Shown in pieces: positions 10,271 to 18,758 of a stretch of DNA of 64,000 nt (the first letter of the stretch is position 1; every line of letters begins with the position of its first letter). The notes under the pieces are model-generated. The model made no database searches and was not told the origin of the DNA. It saw only the letters and a list, made by a program, of their open reading frames with translations. Location of the stretch: the NCBI RefSeq assembly GCF_030814475.1, contig NZ_JAUSVF010000001.1:386001-450000 (forward strand). Reading direction: 5' to 3'. Source of the DNA: Pararhizobium capsulatum DSM 1112. Lineage in GTDB: Bacteria > Pseudomonadota > Alphaproteobacteria > Rhizobiales > Rhizobiaceae. A program made the position numbers and the translations under genes.

Positions 10271-11257
10271 ATGACGATCATGAAGCATATCCTGTCGCGC
10301 CGCGCCTTCACGAGCTTGGCCGGCGCAGCCGTCCTTGCAACGATGATGCCCGCTGCATCCTTTGCGCAGGACGTTACCATTCCGATCATCGTCAAGGACA
10401 CGACGTCCTTCTACTGGCAGATCGTTCTGGCTGGCGCCCGCGCGGCCGGCAAGGATCTCGGCGTCAACGTTCCGGAGCTGGGCGCCCAGTCGGAATCCGA
10501 CGTCAACGGCCAGATCAGCATTCTGGAAAACGCCGTCGCTGGCAAGCCGGCTGCCGTTGTCATCTCGCCGACCGAAGCCAAGGCGCTCGGCCAGCCGATC
10601 GATGAAGCTGCCAAGTCCGTTCCGGTGATCGGCATCGACTCCGGCGCTGATTCCAAGGCCTTCAGCTCGTTCCTTACCACCGACAACGTCCAGGGCGGCC
10701 GTATTGCCGCTGATGGCTTGGCGGCTGCGATCAAGGAAGCGACCGGCAAGGAAGAGGGCGAAGTTGCTCTCATCACCAGCCTGCCGGGTGCCGGTTCGCT
10801 TGAGCAGCGCCGCGAAGGCTTCCTCGATCAGATCAAGACCAAGTATCCGGGCCTCAAGCTCATCGCCGACAAGTACGCCGACGGTCAGGCTACTACCGGT
10901 CTCAACATGATGACCGACCTGATCACCGCCAACCCGAACCTTGTCGGCGTCTTCGCGTCGAACCTGATCATGGCTCAGGGCGTTGGCCAGGCGATCTCGG
11001 AAAACAAGCTTGGCGACAAGATCAAGGTCATCGGCTTCGACAGCGATGAAAAGACGGTGTCTTTCCTAAAGGACGGCGCGCTCGCTGGCCTCGTCGTGCA
11101 GGATCCCTATCGCATGGGTTATGACGGCGTGAAGACCGCCCTTGCCGTTTCCAAGGGCCAAAAGGTCGAGGCCAATGTCGATACGGGCGCAAACCTCGTC
11201 ACCAAGGCGAATATGAGCGAGCCGAAGATCGACGCGCTCCTCAACCCGAAGATCTGA
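10271..11257 (+). CDS. Sugar ABC transporter substrate-binding protein (ribose/LacI type)
   Basis: Periplasmic receptor that hands a sugar to the membrane importer. 328 residues: an N-terminal signal with twin arginine at residues 10-11 (SRRAFTSLAG) and a cleavage site after Ala32, so Tat export is possible; then a type 1 periplasmic-binding fold with the repeated hinge elements PAAVVISPTEAKA, PVIGIDSG, GRIAADGL and KVIGFDSDE. The ATG at 10271 has GGAGGAGA upstream. It heads a receptor-ATPase-permease operon, and a hairpin after its stop probably favours its message over the downstream genes. The ligand is inferred from the neighbours (L-fucose / L-galactose-like). Confidence 0.92.
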   Translation: MTIMKHILSRRAFTSLAGAAVLATMMPAASFAQDVTIPIIVKDTTSFYWQIVLAGARAAGKDLGVNVPELGAQSESDVNGQISILENAVAGKPAAVVISPTEAKALGQPIDEAAKSVPVIGIDSGADSKAFSSFLTTDNVQGGRIAADGLAAAIKEATGKEEGEVALITSLPGAGSLEQRREGFLDQIKTKYPGLKLIADKYADGQATTGLNMMTDLITANPNLVGVFASNLIMAQGVGQAISENKLGDKIKVIGFDSDEKTVSFLKDGALAGLVVQDPYRMGYDGVKTALAVSKGQKVEANVDTGANLVTKANMSEPKIDALLNPKI

Positions 11258-11265
11258 AAATGATC

Positions 11266-11298
11266 GCCGCGCCGGTTTGATCCGGCGCGGCTTTCTTT
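11266..11298 (+). terminator. Intra-operon hairpin (partial terminator) after the receptor gene
   Basis: Perfect 10-bp GC stem (11266-11275 with 11282-11291), 6-nt loop, then a T-rich run broken by one C. Such hairpins behind receptor genes commonly stabilise the receptor message and cut read-through. Confidence 0.8.
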
Positions 11299-11371
11299 GT
11301 TGACGGCCTGCTTAGGCGGGCTCGCGAAACAGCGGAGGAGACCGCGGTTTCGTCATAGGGAGGCAGCGTTC

Positions 11372-12925
11372 ATGACGAGCTTGGAACAGGTTGCGCATCG
11401 GCACGACGACAGTCCGGTATTGGCCGAGGCAAATCGCGTTCCGCCGGGTTCGCCGATCCTCGAACTCAAGGGGCTTCAGAAGAATTACGGTTACGTGCAG
11501 GCGCTGAAGCCGGCGACGGTCACCTTCCTGGCCGGCGAGATCCACGCCATCGTCGGCGAAAACGGCGCCGGAAAATCAACCCTCATCAAGCTCCTGACCG
11601 GCGTCATCACCCGCACGGCCGGCGAAATCCTCTGGTGCGGCAACTCCGTCGCGCTGGCGACTCCGAACGAGGCGATCGCGCGCGGCATCAATGCCGTACA
11701 TCAGGAAGTGGTGCTTTGCCCTCATTTGAGCGTCGCCGCCAATCTTTTTCTCGGTGACGAGATCAACCGCAACGGTCTGATGCGCAAGCGGCAGATGGAG
11801 AAGATGGCCCAGGCCGTTCTTGACGATCTCGGTTTCCATTTGCCGGCCGCGGCGGTTTTGAGTTCACTCACCATCGGCCAGCAGCAGCTGGTCGCCACCG
11901 CCCGCGCCGCCATGCGCGGCACGCAATTCCTGATCTTCGACGAGCCGACCGCCTATCTCACCCGTCAGGAATCCGCGCAGCTGTTCAAGCTCATCCGCCG
12001 CCTTCAGGGCGAGGGCGTGACCATCGTCTATATCAGCCATCGTATGGAAGAGGTCTTCGAACTGGCCGACCGCGTGTCCGTCCTGCGCGACGGCACCCAT
12101 GTCGGCACGCGCCTTGTGGGCGAGACCAATGAAAACGAGTTGATCGCCCTGATGATCAATCGCTCCATCGAGCAAATCTACCACAAGGAAGAAATTCCGC
12201 TTGGCGAGACCATCCTCGAGGCGCGGGGTTTAAGCGGTCCCGGCTTCGAGAATGTGTCGTTGTCCGTTCGCGCCGGCGAGATCGTCGGGCTCTACGGGCT
12301 GATCGGCGCCGGCCGCAGCGAATTTGCGCTCGGCCTCTATGGCCGCCATTCGACGACATCAGGCGAAATCCACTGGATGGGCAAGAAGGTCGATATCAGG
12401 GACGAGCGCGCGGCCATGGACCTCGGCATTGCCCTCGCGCCGGAAAGCCGCCGCGATCAGGGCCTTTGCCTCAATCTGCCCATCGGCCTCAATATCAATT
12501 TGCCAGTGTTCAAGCGCCTCAGTCGAGGCCCCGTCATCAGCCGCAAGGACGAGGCAGCCAATGCCGACAAGCAGATCCGCGATCTCAGCATCAAGACGCC
12601 CAGCAGGCGGGTGCTGGTCTCCAGCATGTCGGGCGGAAACCAGCAAAAGGTCGTCATCGGCAAATGGCTGAGCCACGGCGCGCGACTTTTCATCTTCGAT
12701 GAGCCGACGGTCGGCGTGGATGTCGGCACCAAGGCGGAAATCTATCGGCTGTTCGCCACGCTGCTGAAGGGGGGTGCGGGCATCATCCTGATCTCCTCCT
12801 ACCTGCCGGAAGTCTACGAACTTGCCGATCGTCTGCATGTCTTCCGCCGCGGCCAGCTGGTCGGCAGCCATGATTTCCACGCCGCATCCCATGAAGACGT
12901 GCTCGCTGAAGCGATCGGCGTCTAA
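11372..12925 (+). CDS. Sugar ABC transporter ATP-binding protein (RbsA type, two ABC domains)
   Basis: Cytoplasmic motor of the importer, 517 residues with two ABC modules. Module 1 has a complete Walker A (GENGAGKST), a divergent signature (LTIGQQQLVATARA) and Walker B (FLIFDEPTAYLT). Module 2 lacks a classical P-loop and has the degenerate GLIGAGRSE typical of RbsA/MglA proteins, with signature SGGNQQKV and Walker B LFIFDEPTVGVD. ATG 11372 has GGGAGG 8 bp upstream; frames further upstream have no family similarity. It is 30 bp before the permease gene. Confidence 0.94.
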   Translation: MTSLEQVAHRHDDSPVLAEANRVPPGSPILELKGLQKNYGYVQALKPATVTFLAGEIHAIVGENGAGKSTLIKLLTGVITRTAGEILWCGNSVALATPNEAIARGINAVHQEVVLCPHLSVAANLFLGDEINRNGLMRKRQMEKMAQAVLDDLGFHLPAAAVLSSLTIGQQQLVATARAAMRGTQFLIFDEPTAYLTRQESAQLFKLIRRLQGEGVTIVYISHRMEEVFELADRVSVLRDGTHVGTRLVGETNENELIALMINRSIEQIYHKEEIPLGETILEARGLSGPGFENVSLSVRAGEIVGLYGLIGAGRSEFALGLYGRHSTTSGEIHWMGKKVDIRDERAAMDLGIALAPESRRDQGLCLNLPIGLNINLPVFKRLSRGPVISRKDEAANADKQIRDLSIKTPSRRVLVSSMSGGNQQKVVIGKWLSHGARLFIFDEPTVGVDVGTKAEIYRLFATLLKGGAGIILISSYLPEVYELADRLHVFRRGQLVGSHDFHAASHEDVLAEAIGV

Positions 12926-12955
12926 GCAATAAGAATGAAGAGGGAGAACATCTAA

Positions 12956-13930
12956 ATGGCTATCACTCCATCCGATACGGTCGCGGTCGCGCCCCGGCGC
13001 GGGATGAACGTCCTCTTCAGCCTGACGCTGATCGGCCTTCTTCTCTTCCTGTGGATTGCGCTCGGGCTTGGAACGGCAAGCTTCTGGACACCGCTCAACA
13101 TCTCGAACCTGCTGCGCCAGGGGGCGATGACCGCGATCCTCGCCGTCGGTCAGACCTTCGTCATCATCACCGCCGGCATCGACCTTTCCGTGGGCGCAAT
13201 CGTCGGTTTCTCCAGCGTCATCCTCGCCTGGCTGCTGCAGGCCGGCGTGCCCCTCTGGCCGGCGATCGCGTTGACACTGCTCATGGGTGTGGCGATCGGC
13301 GTGTTCCATGGTTTCGGTATCGTCCGCATGGGCCTGCCGCCCTTCATCATCACGCTCGCCACACTGACCTCTCTGCGTGGCATCGGTCTGCTGCTCACCA
13401 ATGGCTCGACGATCTCGATCACCAACGAGGCCTTCACCAATTTTTCCCGCGCCGATTTCCTCGGTATTCCCAGCCTGTTCTGGATGGTCATCTTGGTGGC
13501 GGTGCCGGCCTACATCTTCCTGCATCTCAGCCGCTGGGGTCGCTATCTCTTTGCCGTCGGCTCCAACCGCGAGGCCGCGCGCCTCTCGGGCGTCAATGTC
13601 AACCGCACCATCTACATGGCCTATATCCTGTCGGCGACCTGTGCCGCGTTCGTCGGCGTACTGCTGGCGTCCCGCATCGGAATCGGTAATGCAACGCAGG
13701 CTGAAGGCTGGGAGCTGCAGGCGATTGCCTCCACCGTGATCGGCGGTACCAGCCTCTTCGGCGCGGTCGGCTCGATCCACGGACCACTGATCGGCGCCTT
13801 CATCCTTGCGACGATCAACAACGGCGCCAATCTCCTGAACGTCAACTCGTTCTGGCAGCGCATCATCACCGGTCTGCTGATCATCATCATCGTCTACTTC
13901 GACCAGCTACGCCGCCGCGGCTCACGCTGA
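12956..13930 (+). CDS. Sugar ABC transporter permease (RbsC type)
   Basis: Inner-membrane channel of the importer, 324 residues, with many hydrophobic helices beginning around residue 19. The RbsC-family marks are visible: GQTFVIITAGIDLSVGAIVGFSS, the ATPase-coupling EAARLSGVNV segment, and the C-terminal AVGSIHGPLIGAFILATINNG. It ends the receptor-ATPase-permease operon, and the zinc dehydrogenase follows 69 bp later on the same strand. Confidence 0.93.
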   Translation: MAITPSDTVAVAPRRGMNVLFSLTLIGLLLFLWIALGLGTASFWTPLNISNLLRQGAMTAILAVGQTFVIITAGIDLSVGAIVGFSSVILAWLLQAGVPLWPAIALTLLMGVAIGVFHGFGIVRMGLPPFIITLATLTSLRGIGLLLTNGSTISITNEAFTNFSRADFLGIPSLFWMVILVAVPAYIFLHLSRWGRYLFAVGSNREAARLSGVNVNRTIYMAYILSATCAAFVGVLLASRIGIGNATQAEGWELQAIASTVIGGTSLFGAVGSIHGPLIGAFILATINNGANLLNVNSFWQRIITGLLIIIIVYFDQLRRRGSR

Positions 13931-13999
13931 AACCAGAATCTGGTCTGTCTGCGCTTCGGACAGGCCCATGCCGCAGGCGGCTGAAAACCGAGGAATGCC

Positions 14000-15019
14000 A
14001 TGAAAGCGGTCCTATGTAACGAGCCGGGGCAGCTTGTCCTTGCCGATGTCCCGGCGCCCGGCGCGGTGCCGGCCGGCTGGGTTCGCCTCGCCGTCAGCCA
14101 TGTCGGTATCTGTGGCACCGACTACCACATCTACGAGGGCAAGCATCCCTTCCTGCAATATCCGCGAATCATGGGGCACGAGATTTCCGCGCGGGTTACT
14201 GAGCCTGGAGAGGGGGTTTCGCTCGAACAAGGCAACCTCGTCATCGTCAATCCTTATATTGCCTGCGGCGATTGCGGCGCATGCCGGAAGGGAAAGCAGA
14301 ACTGCTGTACCAATATCCGCGTTCTCGGGGTCCACACTGATGGCGCCCAATGCGAGGAAATCCTGGTCCCGGAAGAAAATCTTTACCCGGCTGACGGCCT
14401 GTCGCCGGCTGCGGCTGCAACAGTTGAGTTTCTGGCGATCGGTGCTCATGCCGTGCGACGTTCATGCGCACCCAAAGGGTCGCGAGCGCTCGTCATCGGT
14501 GCAGGTCCGATCGGTCTCGGCACGGCCATTTTTTCAAAAATTGCCGGACATGACGTGGCGCTCATGGACACAAGCGGCGAGAGACTTGCCATGGCCGCAA
14601 GCGCCTTCGGCTTCGAAAAAGGCATTCTTGCTGACGACAGGGCAGCAGAAGCCGTCACGGCGGTAACCCAGGGCGATGGTTTCGATGTCGTTTTTGATGC
14701 CACAGGCTATGCCGGTTCGATGGAGCGCTCTTTTGCCTATGTCGCCCATGGTGGCTGCCTTGTGTTCGTCAGCGTCGTCAAGGATGACATCCGCTTCTCC
14801 GATCCCGAGTTTCACAAGAGAGAGATGATGCTGGTCGGCAGCCGGAACGCGACGAAGGAAGACTTCGTTCACGTGGCGGATGCGATCCGTTCCGGACATG
14901 TGCCCGTTGATGCCCTTATCACCCACCGCACAACCCTTGATCGTGTCGTCGATGACTTGCCGCGCTGGGCCAGGGAGAAGACCGGTCTCGTCAAGGCCGT
15001 GATCGAAATCGCGCCGTGA
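14000..15019 (+). CDS. Zinc-dependent medium-chain alcohol/polyol dehydrogenase
   Basis: NAD(P)-dependent dehydrogenase of 339 residues. Catalytic-zinc residues Cys38 (GICGTDYH) and His60-Glu61 (GHE) and the four structural-zinc cysteines (89, 92, 95, 103) are all present, followed by a Rossmann fold (VIGAGPIGLG). It resembles L-idonate, L-galactonate or sorbitol dehydrogenases, so it could oxidise the C5 hydroxyl of a sugar acid, or the keto-deoxy intermediate of the neighbouring pathway. It directly follows the ABC importer, so co-expression with it is likely. The exact substrate is unknown. Confidence 0.85.
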   Translation: MKAVLCNEPGQLVLADVPAPGAVPAGWVRLAVSHVGICGTDYHIYEGKHPFLQYPRIMGHEISARVTEPGEGVSLEQGNLVIVNPYIACGDCGACRKGKQNCCTNIRVLGVHTDGAQCEEILVPEENLYPADGLSPAAAATVEFLAIGAHAVRRSCAPKGSRALVIGAGPIGLGTAIFSKIAGHDVALMDTSGERLAMAASAFGFEKGILADDRAAEAVTAVTQGDGFDVVFDATGYAGSMERSFAYVAHGGCLVFVSVVKDDIRFSDPEFHKREMMLVGSRNATKEDFVHVADAIRSGHVPVDALITHRTTLDRVVDDLPRWAREKTGLVKAVIEIAP

Positions 15020-15058
15020 CGCGCTAGCGCGGGGATTACTGTGAGGCGACGGGGATTC

Positions 15059-15072
15059 TTGACAGCTGTCAA
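15059..15072. promoter_or_regulatory. Perfect 14-bp palindrome, operator-like
   Basis: TTGACAGCTGTCAA, two 7-bp arms with no spacer, 40 bp after the zinc dehydrogenase and about 240 bp before phaZ. The copies of GGGATTC on either side (15052-15058 and 15079-15085) add a direct repeat. Its binding protein is unknown. Confidence 0.5.
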
Positions 15073-15309
15073 TCGCAGGGATTCCAGTCTGCTCCGCGAG
15101 TTTTGGGCAAGCAACTTCATGGATTGTAAAAGGATCGGTGAAACTCTGCTGTCTCGTGACCAGCAGAGGTCAAAGACTTGCCGGAGAGCAATTGTTGCGT
15201 TGCACAAAAGATGCTAGGCTCGACGTGCCTGTCGATGAACAAGGATCGGACGCTGCCCCCTTTGGTGGCAGCGCAGCCCGATCGGTCGCGGTAACAGGAG
15301 TGTGTTCCG

Positions 15310-16584
15310 TTGTTTTACCAGCTTTATGAACTCAACCATGCGATGATGGCGCCCTGGCGCGCTACGGCGGACGCCATGCGCCTTGCCTACGCCAATCCGC
15401 TCAATCCGATTTCCCATACTTATTTCGGTCGAGCGGCCGCGGCCGGCCTCGAAGTCTTCGAGCGCATGACCCGTCGTTATGGCAAGCCTGAGTTCGGTCT
15501 TCCGGAGACGGTGGTCGACGAGCAGACTGTGCAGGTGCGTGAAAAGATCGTCTGGCGCCAGCCCTTCTGCAATCTCATTCATTTCGAGCGGGCGCTACCC
15601 AAAGGTCGAAGCTCCGACCCCAAGGTTCTGATTGTTGCCCCGATGTCGGGCCACTACGCCACGCTGCTGCGCGGCACGGTCGAGGCGCTGCTGCCCCATT
15701 CGGATATCTACATCACCGACTGGATCGACGCGCGCATGGTGCCGTTGACCGAGGGTACGTTCGATCTCGATGATTACATCGATTACGTCATCGACATGCT
15801 GCATTTCCTCGGAGGCGATACGCACGTCATCGCCGTCTGTCAGCCGGCCGTTCCGGTGCTTGCCGCCGTCGCCGTCATGGAAGGCAATGACGATCCCCTG
15901 TCGCCGGCATCCATGACGCTGATGGGTGGACCGATCGATACGCGCATCAACCCGACGGCTGTCAATCAGCTGGCCAAGGACAAGCCGATCAAATGGTTCC
16001 AGGACAACGTGGTCATGCAGGTGCCTTTCCCGCAGCCCGGCTTCCTGCGGCCGGTCTATCCGGGCTTCCTGCAGCTTTCCGGCTTCATGTCGATGAACCT
16101 CGACCGTCACCTCACGGCGACCAAGGATTTCTTCGAGCATCTGGTGAAGAACGATGGTGACGCCGCCGAGAAGCATCGCGACTTCTACGATGAATACATG
16201 GCCGTCATGGATCTGACGGCAGAATTCTACCTGCAGACGGTCGAAGTCGTGTTCATGCGCCATGCTCTGCCGAAGGGCGAGATGATGCATCGCAACCAGC
16301 GCGTCGATACTACGGCGATCCGCAAGGTCGCCCTGCTGACGGTGGAAGGCGAAAACGACGATATTTCCGGCGTCGGCCAGACCAAGGCGGCGCAGACGAT
16401 CTGCACCAATATCCCCGAAGACATGCGCATGCATTACATGCAGCCGGATGTTGGCCACTACGGTGTTTTCAACGGCTCGCGGTTCCGCCGCGAGATCGCG
16501 CCGCGCATCGTTGCCTTCCAGCGACAGCATTCGCGCCGGGCAAAGCCAGTCGGCCGTGTGATCAAGGGTGGGAAGCCGGGCTGA
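15310..16584 (+). CDS. phaZ: Intracellular polyhydroxybutyrate depolymerase
   Basis: Mobilises stored PHB by cutting the polymer to oligomers or 3-hydroxybutyrate on the granule. The 424-residue alpha/beta hydrolase begins with the typical MFYQLYELNHA. It has the cysteine nucleophile Cys177 (AVCQPAVPVL) in place of the usual lipase serine, acid Asp350/351 (EGENDDISG) and base His383 (DVGHYGVFNG), the triad known for PhaZa1-type depolymerases. Translation starts at TTG 15310, since the family N-terminus begins exactly there and AACAGGAG lies 9 bp upstream. It is transcribed alone. Confidence 0.93.
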   Translation: MFYQLYELNHAMMAPWRATADAMRLAYANPLNPISHTYFGRAAAAGLEVFERMTRRYGKPEFGLPETVVDEQTVQVREKIVWRQPFCNLIHFERALPKGRSSDPKVLIVAPMSGHYATLLRGTVEALLPHSDIYITDWIDARMVPLTEGTFDLDDYIDYVIDMLHFLGGDTHVIAVCQPAVPVLAAVAVMEGNDDPLSPASMTLMGGPIDTRINPTAVNQLAKDKPIKWFQDNVVMQVPFPQPGFLRPVYPGFLQLSGFMSMNLDRHLTATKDFFEHLVKNDGDAAEKHRDFYDEYMAVMDLTAEFYLQTVEVVFMRHALPKGEMMHRNQRVDTTAIRKVALLTVEGENDDISGVGQTKAAQTICTNIPEDMRMHYMQPDVGHYGVFNGSRFRREIAPRIVAFQRQHSRRAKPVGRVIKGGKPG

Positions 16585-16618
16585 AGAACGCGCCTTTTCC
16601 GATTTTAGACATGTCGAT

Positions 16619-16648
16619 CAGGTGCTTGTTCGATTTTGCAAGCACCTG
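16619..16648 (+). terminator. Hairpin downstream of phaZ
   Basis: Perfect 10-bp stem (16619-16628 with 16639-16648), 10-nt loop, but no T run behind it. A second small hairpin (16689-16694 with 16700-16705) followed by four T comes just before the next gene. Probable phaZ 3' end, less certain as intrinsic terminators. Confidence 0.5.
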
Positions 16649-16729
16649 GCTTGCGGCAGGGTTCGGCTGTTCCCACATCGTAAAGAGCAGGCCCACAGGG
16701 GGCCTACTTTTGAGTGAGGACTTCTGAAC

Positions 16730-17158
16730 ATGAATCAATCCGCATTGATCCGTCCGGACTGGACTCCCGCAACCATTGCGCTGATGGTGCTTGGCTTCGT
16801 GGTCTTCTGGCCACTCGGTCTGGCCATGCTTGCCTATATCCTCTTCGGTGAACGGCTGAAATCGTTCAAGAAGGATGCCAATTCCACGGTGGACGGCGTG
16901 TTTTCTTCGTTCAAGCGTGGTGGCCGTGGCTATTGCCGTCCGCAGTTCCGCACCGGCAACGTCGCTTTCGACGATTGGCGCGACGCCGAGCTGACCCGCC
17001 TCGACGAGGAACGCCGCAAGCTCGATGAAATGCGTGAGCAGTTTGACGAATATGTCCGCGAGTTGCGCCGGGCCAAGGATCAGGAAGAGTTCGACCGCTT
17101 CATGCGCGAACGCAATTCCGGTGGACCGGGTTCGGTGCCGGGCTTTCCCGCCCATTGA
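16730..17158 (+). CDS. DUF2852 family small membrane protein
   Basis: Unknown function. The 142-residue protein has one hydrophobic segment at about residues 16-40 (ALMVLGFVVFWPLGLAMLAY), then a basic GGRGYCRPQFRTGNVAFDDWR stretch, and a highly charged, helical and probably coiled-coil tail (about 80-128). It matches the alphaproteobacterial DUF2852 family. It has its own terminator. The anchor-plus-coiled-coil layout suggests a scaffold or assembly role, but nothing in the sequence proves one. Confidence 0.85.
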   Translation: MNQSALIRPDWTPATIALMVLGFVVFWPLGLAMLAYILFGERLKSFKKDANSTVDGVFSSFKRGGRGYCRPQFRTGNVAFDDWRDAELTRLDEERRKLDEMREQFDEYVRELRRAKDQEEFDRFMRERNSGGPGSVPGFPAH

Positions 17159-17171
17159 GGACAAAAACCTG

Positions 17172-17204
17172 AAAGCCGGCGCTTCCATGAGGCGCCGGCT
17201 TTTC
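17172..17204 (+). terminator. Terminator of the DUF2852 gene
   Basis: Perfect 11-bp stem (17172-17182 with 17192-17202) with a 9-nt loop and T's at its end, 13 bp after the stop codon. Confidence 0.88.
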
Positions 17205-17212
17205 AATTGCCC

Positions 17213-18007
17213 ATGCGCAAACCTGCCGAATCGGTTATCACGGATTTCATGTTTTCCCTGCTTCGCAAGACATCCGGGGTCAAGAAAAGCCCGCAGCCGA
17301 CGACGCGCATGATCGACGTCGCCGGTCGGCCGATGCCGCTGACCATCCGACAGAATGCGCGCGCCACCCGCATGACGCTCAGGATCGAGCCCGGTGGCCG
17401 TGAGCTCAAGATGACGATCCCGACCGGCCTTCCCGAGCGCGAAATCAAAGCCTTTCTCGACCGTCACCAGGCCTGGCTGATGACCAAGCTTGCCCGTTTT
17501 TCCGGTGAAAGCGTCCTGGAGGAGGGCGGCACAATCCTCATTCGCGGCATTGCTCACCGTATCGAGCGCACCGGAAAGCTTCGCGGCTTGACGGAGATGG
17601 TCATGGTCGGCGAAGACGCCGTCCTGCGGGTCAGCGGTGGGCCGGAGCATCTGCGCCGCCGCATTGCCGATTTTCTGAAAAAGGAAGCGCGCAAGGATCT
17701 GGAACACCTGGTCGGTATCCACGCCCGTATCGTCGGGCGCAAGGTGAAGTCGATCAGCTTCAAGGATACGCGCAGCCGCTGGGGTTCCTGCGCTGCCGAT
17801 GGCGCCTTGAGTTTTTCCTGGCGCATCGTCATGGCGCCGCCGAAGGTGATCGACTACCTCGCCGCCCACGAGGTTGCCCACCTGCGCGAGATGAACCATG
17901 GGCCGGATTTCTGGGCGCTTTGCGAAGAGTTATGCCCCGCAACGTCAGATGCCCGCCGATGGCTGAAGCGCAACGGCACGATGCTCCACGCAATCGATTT
18001 CGATTGA
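17213..18007 (+). CDS. YgjP/SprT-like zinc metallopeptidase (M48-related, DUF45)
   Basis: Predicted metal-dependent hydrolase. The family core lies in the C-terminal half: DTRSRWGSC, then AAHEVAHLREMNHGPDFW, which supplies the HExxH zinc site and a third ligand. The target is unknown. The start is uncertain: ATG 17213 is used (264 residues), TTG 17207 is two codons upstream, and ATG 17249 twelve codons downstream would also leave the domain intact. None has a clear ribosome site, and the terminator of the previous gene ends just upstream. It stands alone between two terminators. Confidence 0.85.
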   Translation: MRKPAESVITDFMFSLLRKTSGVKKSPQPTTRMIDVAGRPMPLTIRQNARATRMTLRIEPGGRELKMTIPTGLPEREIKAFLDRHQAWLMTKLARFSGESVLEEGGTILIRGIAHRIERTGKLRGLTEMVMVGEDAVLRVSGGPEHLRRRIADFLKKEARKDLEHLVGIHARIVGRKVKSISFKDTRSRWGSCAADGALSFSWRIVMAPPKVIDYLAAHEVAHLREMNHGPDFWALCEELCPATSDARRWLKRNGTMLHAIDFD

Positions 18008-18016
18008 GCGCAAAGC

Positions 18017-18044
18017 CCTGAATACGGGCATTCAGGCACTTTTT
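18017..18044 (+). terminator. Terminator of the YgjP-like gene
   Basis: 7-bp stem (18017-18023 with 18030-18036), 6-nt loop, T run at 18040-18044, ten bases after the stop codon and before trpF. Confidence 0.65.
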
Positions 18045-18083
18045 GGCTCGACTCACGCAACTTTTCATGCGACGTCCCCTGCT

Positions 18084-18758
18084 ATGACGACGGAAGTAAA
18101 AATTTGTGGTTTGAAGACGGTCGGGGCCGTCGAGCGCGCAGTCGAATTGGGTGCCACCCATACCGGCTTCATCTTCTTTGAAAAAAGTCCCCGCAACATC
18201 GAACCTGACGATGCTGGACGCCTTGCAGAGCACGCGCGCGGCAAGGCGAAGATCGTGGCCGTCACGGTTGATGCCGATAACGACTTTCTCGATGAAATCG
18301 TATCGGCACTCTCGCCCGATATGCTACAATTGCACGGTAGCGAGAGCCCCGAGCGGGTCCTGAACGTCAAGGCGGTCTATGGGCTGCCGGTGATCAAGGC
18401 GTTATCGATCCGTGATGCTGACGATCTGAAGAGGATCGAGCCCTATATCGGCATTGCCGACCGTTTCCTTTTTGATGCGAAGCCACCCAAGGGATCGGAG
18501 TTGCCCGGCGGCAATGGCGTCTCTTTCGATTGGCAGTTGCTTGGTGCGCTTGACGAAAGCGTCGATTACATGCTTTCCGGTGGATTGAATGCGGAGAATA
18601 TCGGTGAAGCCCTTGCGCTGACAGGTGCGCAGGCTGTCGATACCTCCTCCGGGGTGGAAAGCGCACCCGGGGTCAAGGACCTGAAGCGCATGCAGGAATT
18701 TTTCGAGGCGGTGGCCCGCGGGCCGTTGCAGAGGATAGCGCCAGGGAGCGGGACGTGA
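18084..18758 (+). CDS. trpF: Phosphoribosylanthranilate isomerase
   Basis: Third step of tryptophan synthesis: isomerises N-(5'-phosphoribosyl)-anthranilate to CdRP. 224 residues of TIM barrel with the N-terminal KICGLKT containing the catalytic Cys, the phosphate-binding [13 protein letters not shown], and the C-terminal [16 protein letters not shown] with the catalytic Asp. Its TGA overlaps the GTG start of trpB by four bases (GTGA), so the two are translationally coupled. It opens the trpF-trpB-trpA-accD-folC run; trpE, trpD and trpC are not in the window, as in other rhizobia where the pathway is split. Confidence 0.96.
   Translation: MTTEVKICGLKTVGAVERAVELGATHTGFIFFEKSPRNIEPDDAGRLAEHARGKAKIVAVTVDADNDFLDEIVSALSPDMLQLHGSESPERVLNVKAVYGLPVIKALSIRDADDLKRIEPYIGIADRFLFDAKPPKGSELPGGNGVSFDWQLLGALDESVDYMLSGGLNAENIGEALALTGAQAVDTSSGVESAPGVKDLKRMQEFFEAVARGPLQRIAPGSGT

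Noticed and set aside
12359..13780. 473-codon open frame antisense to the ABC ATPase and permease genes
   Set aside because: Low-complexity, Asp/Glu/Arg-rich text with no domain; the plus-strand genes are clear family members. GC-rich codon use keeps the reverse frame open.
13931..13999. Terminator after the ABC permease
   Set aside because: Short complementary segments exist, but the stems are weak or have loops too small, and there is no T run; read-through into the zinc dehydrogenase gene is more likely.
16562..17899. 445-codon open frame antisense to the DUF2852 and YgjP-like genes
   Set aside because: It crosses a terminator and two genes with recognisable families on the other strand.
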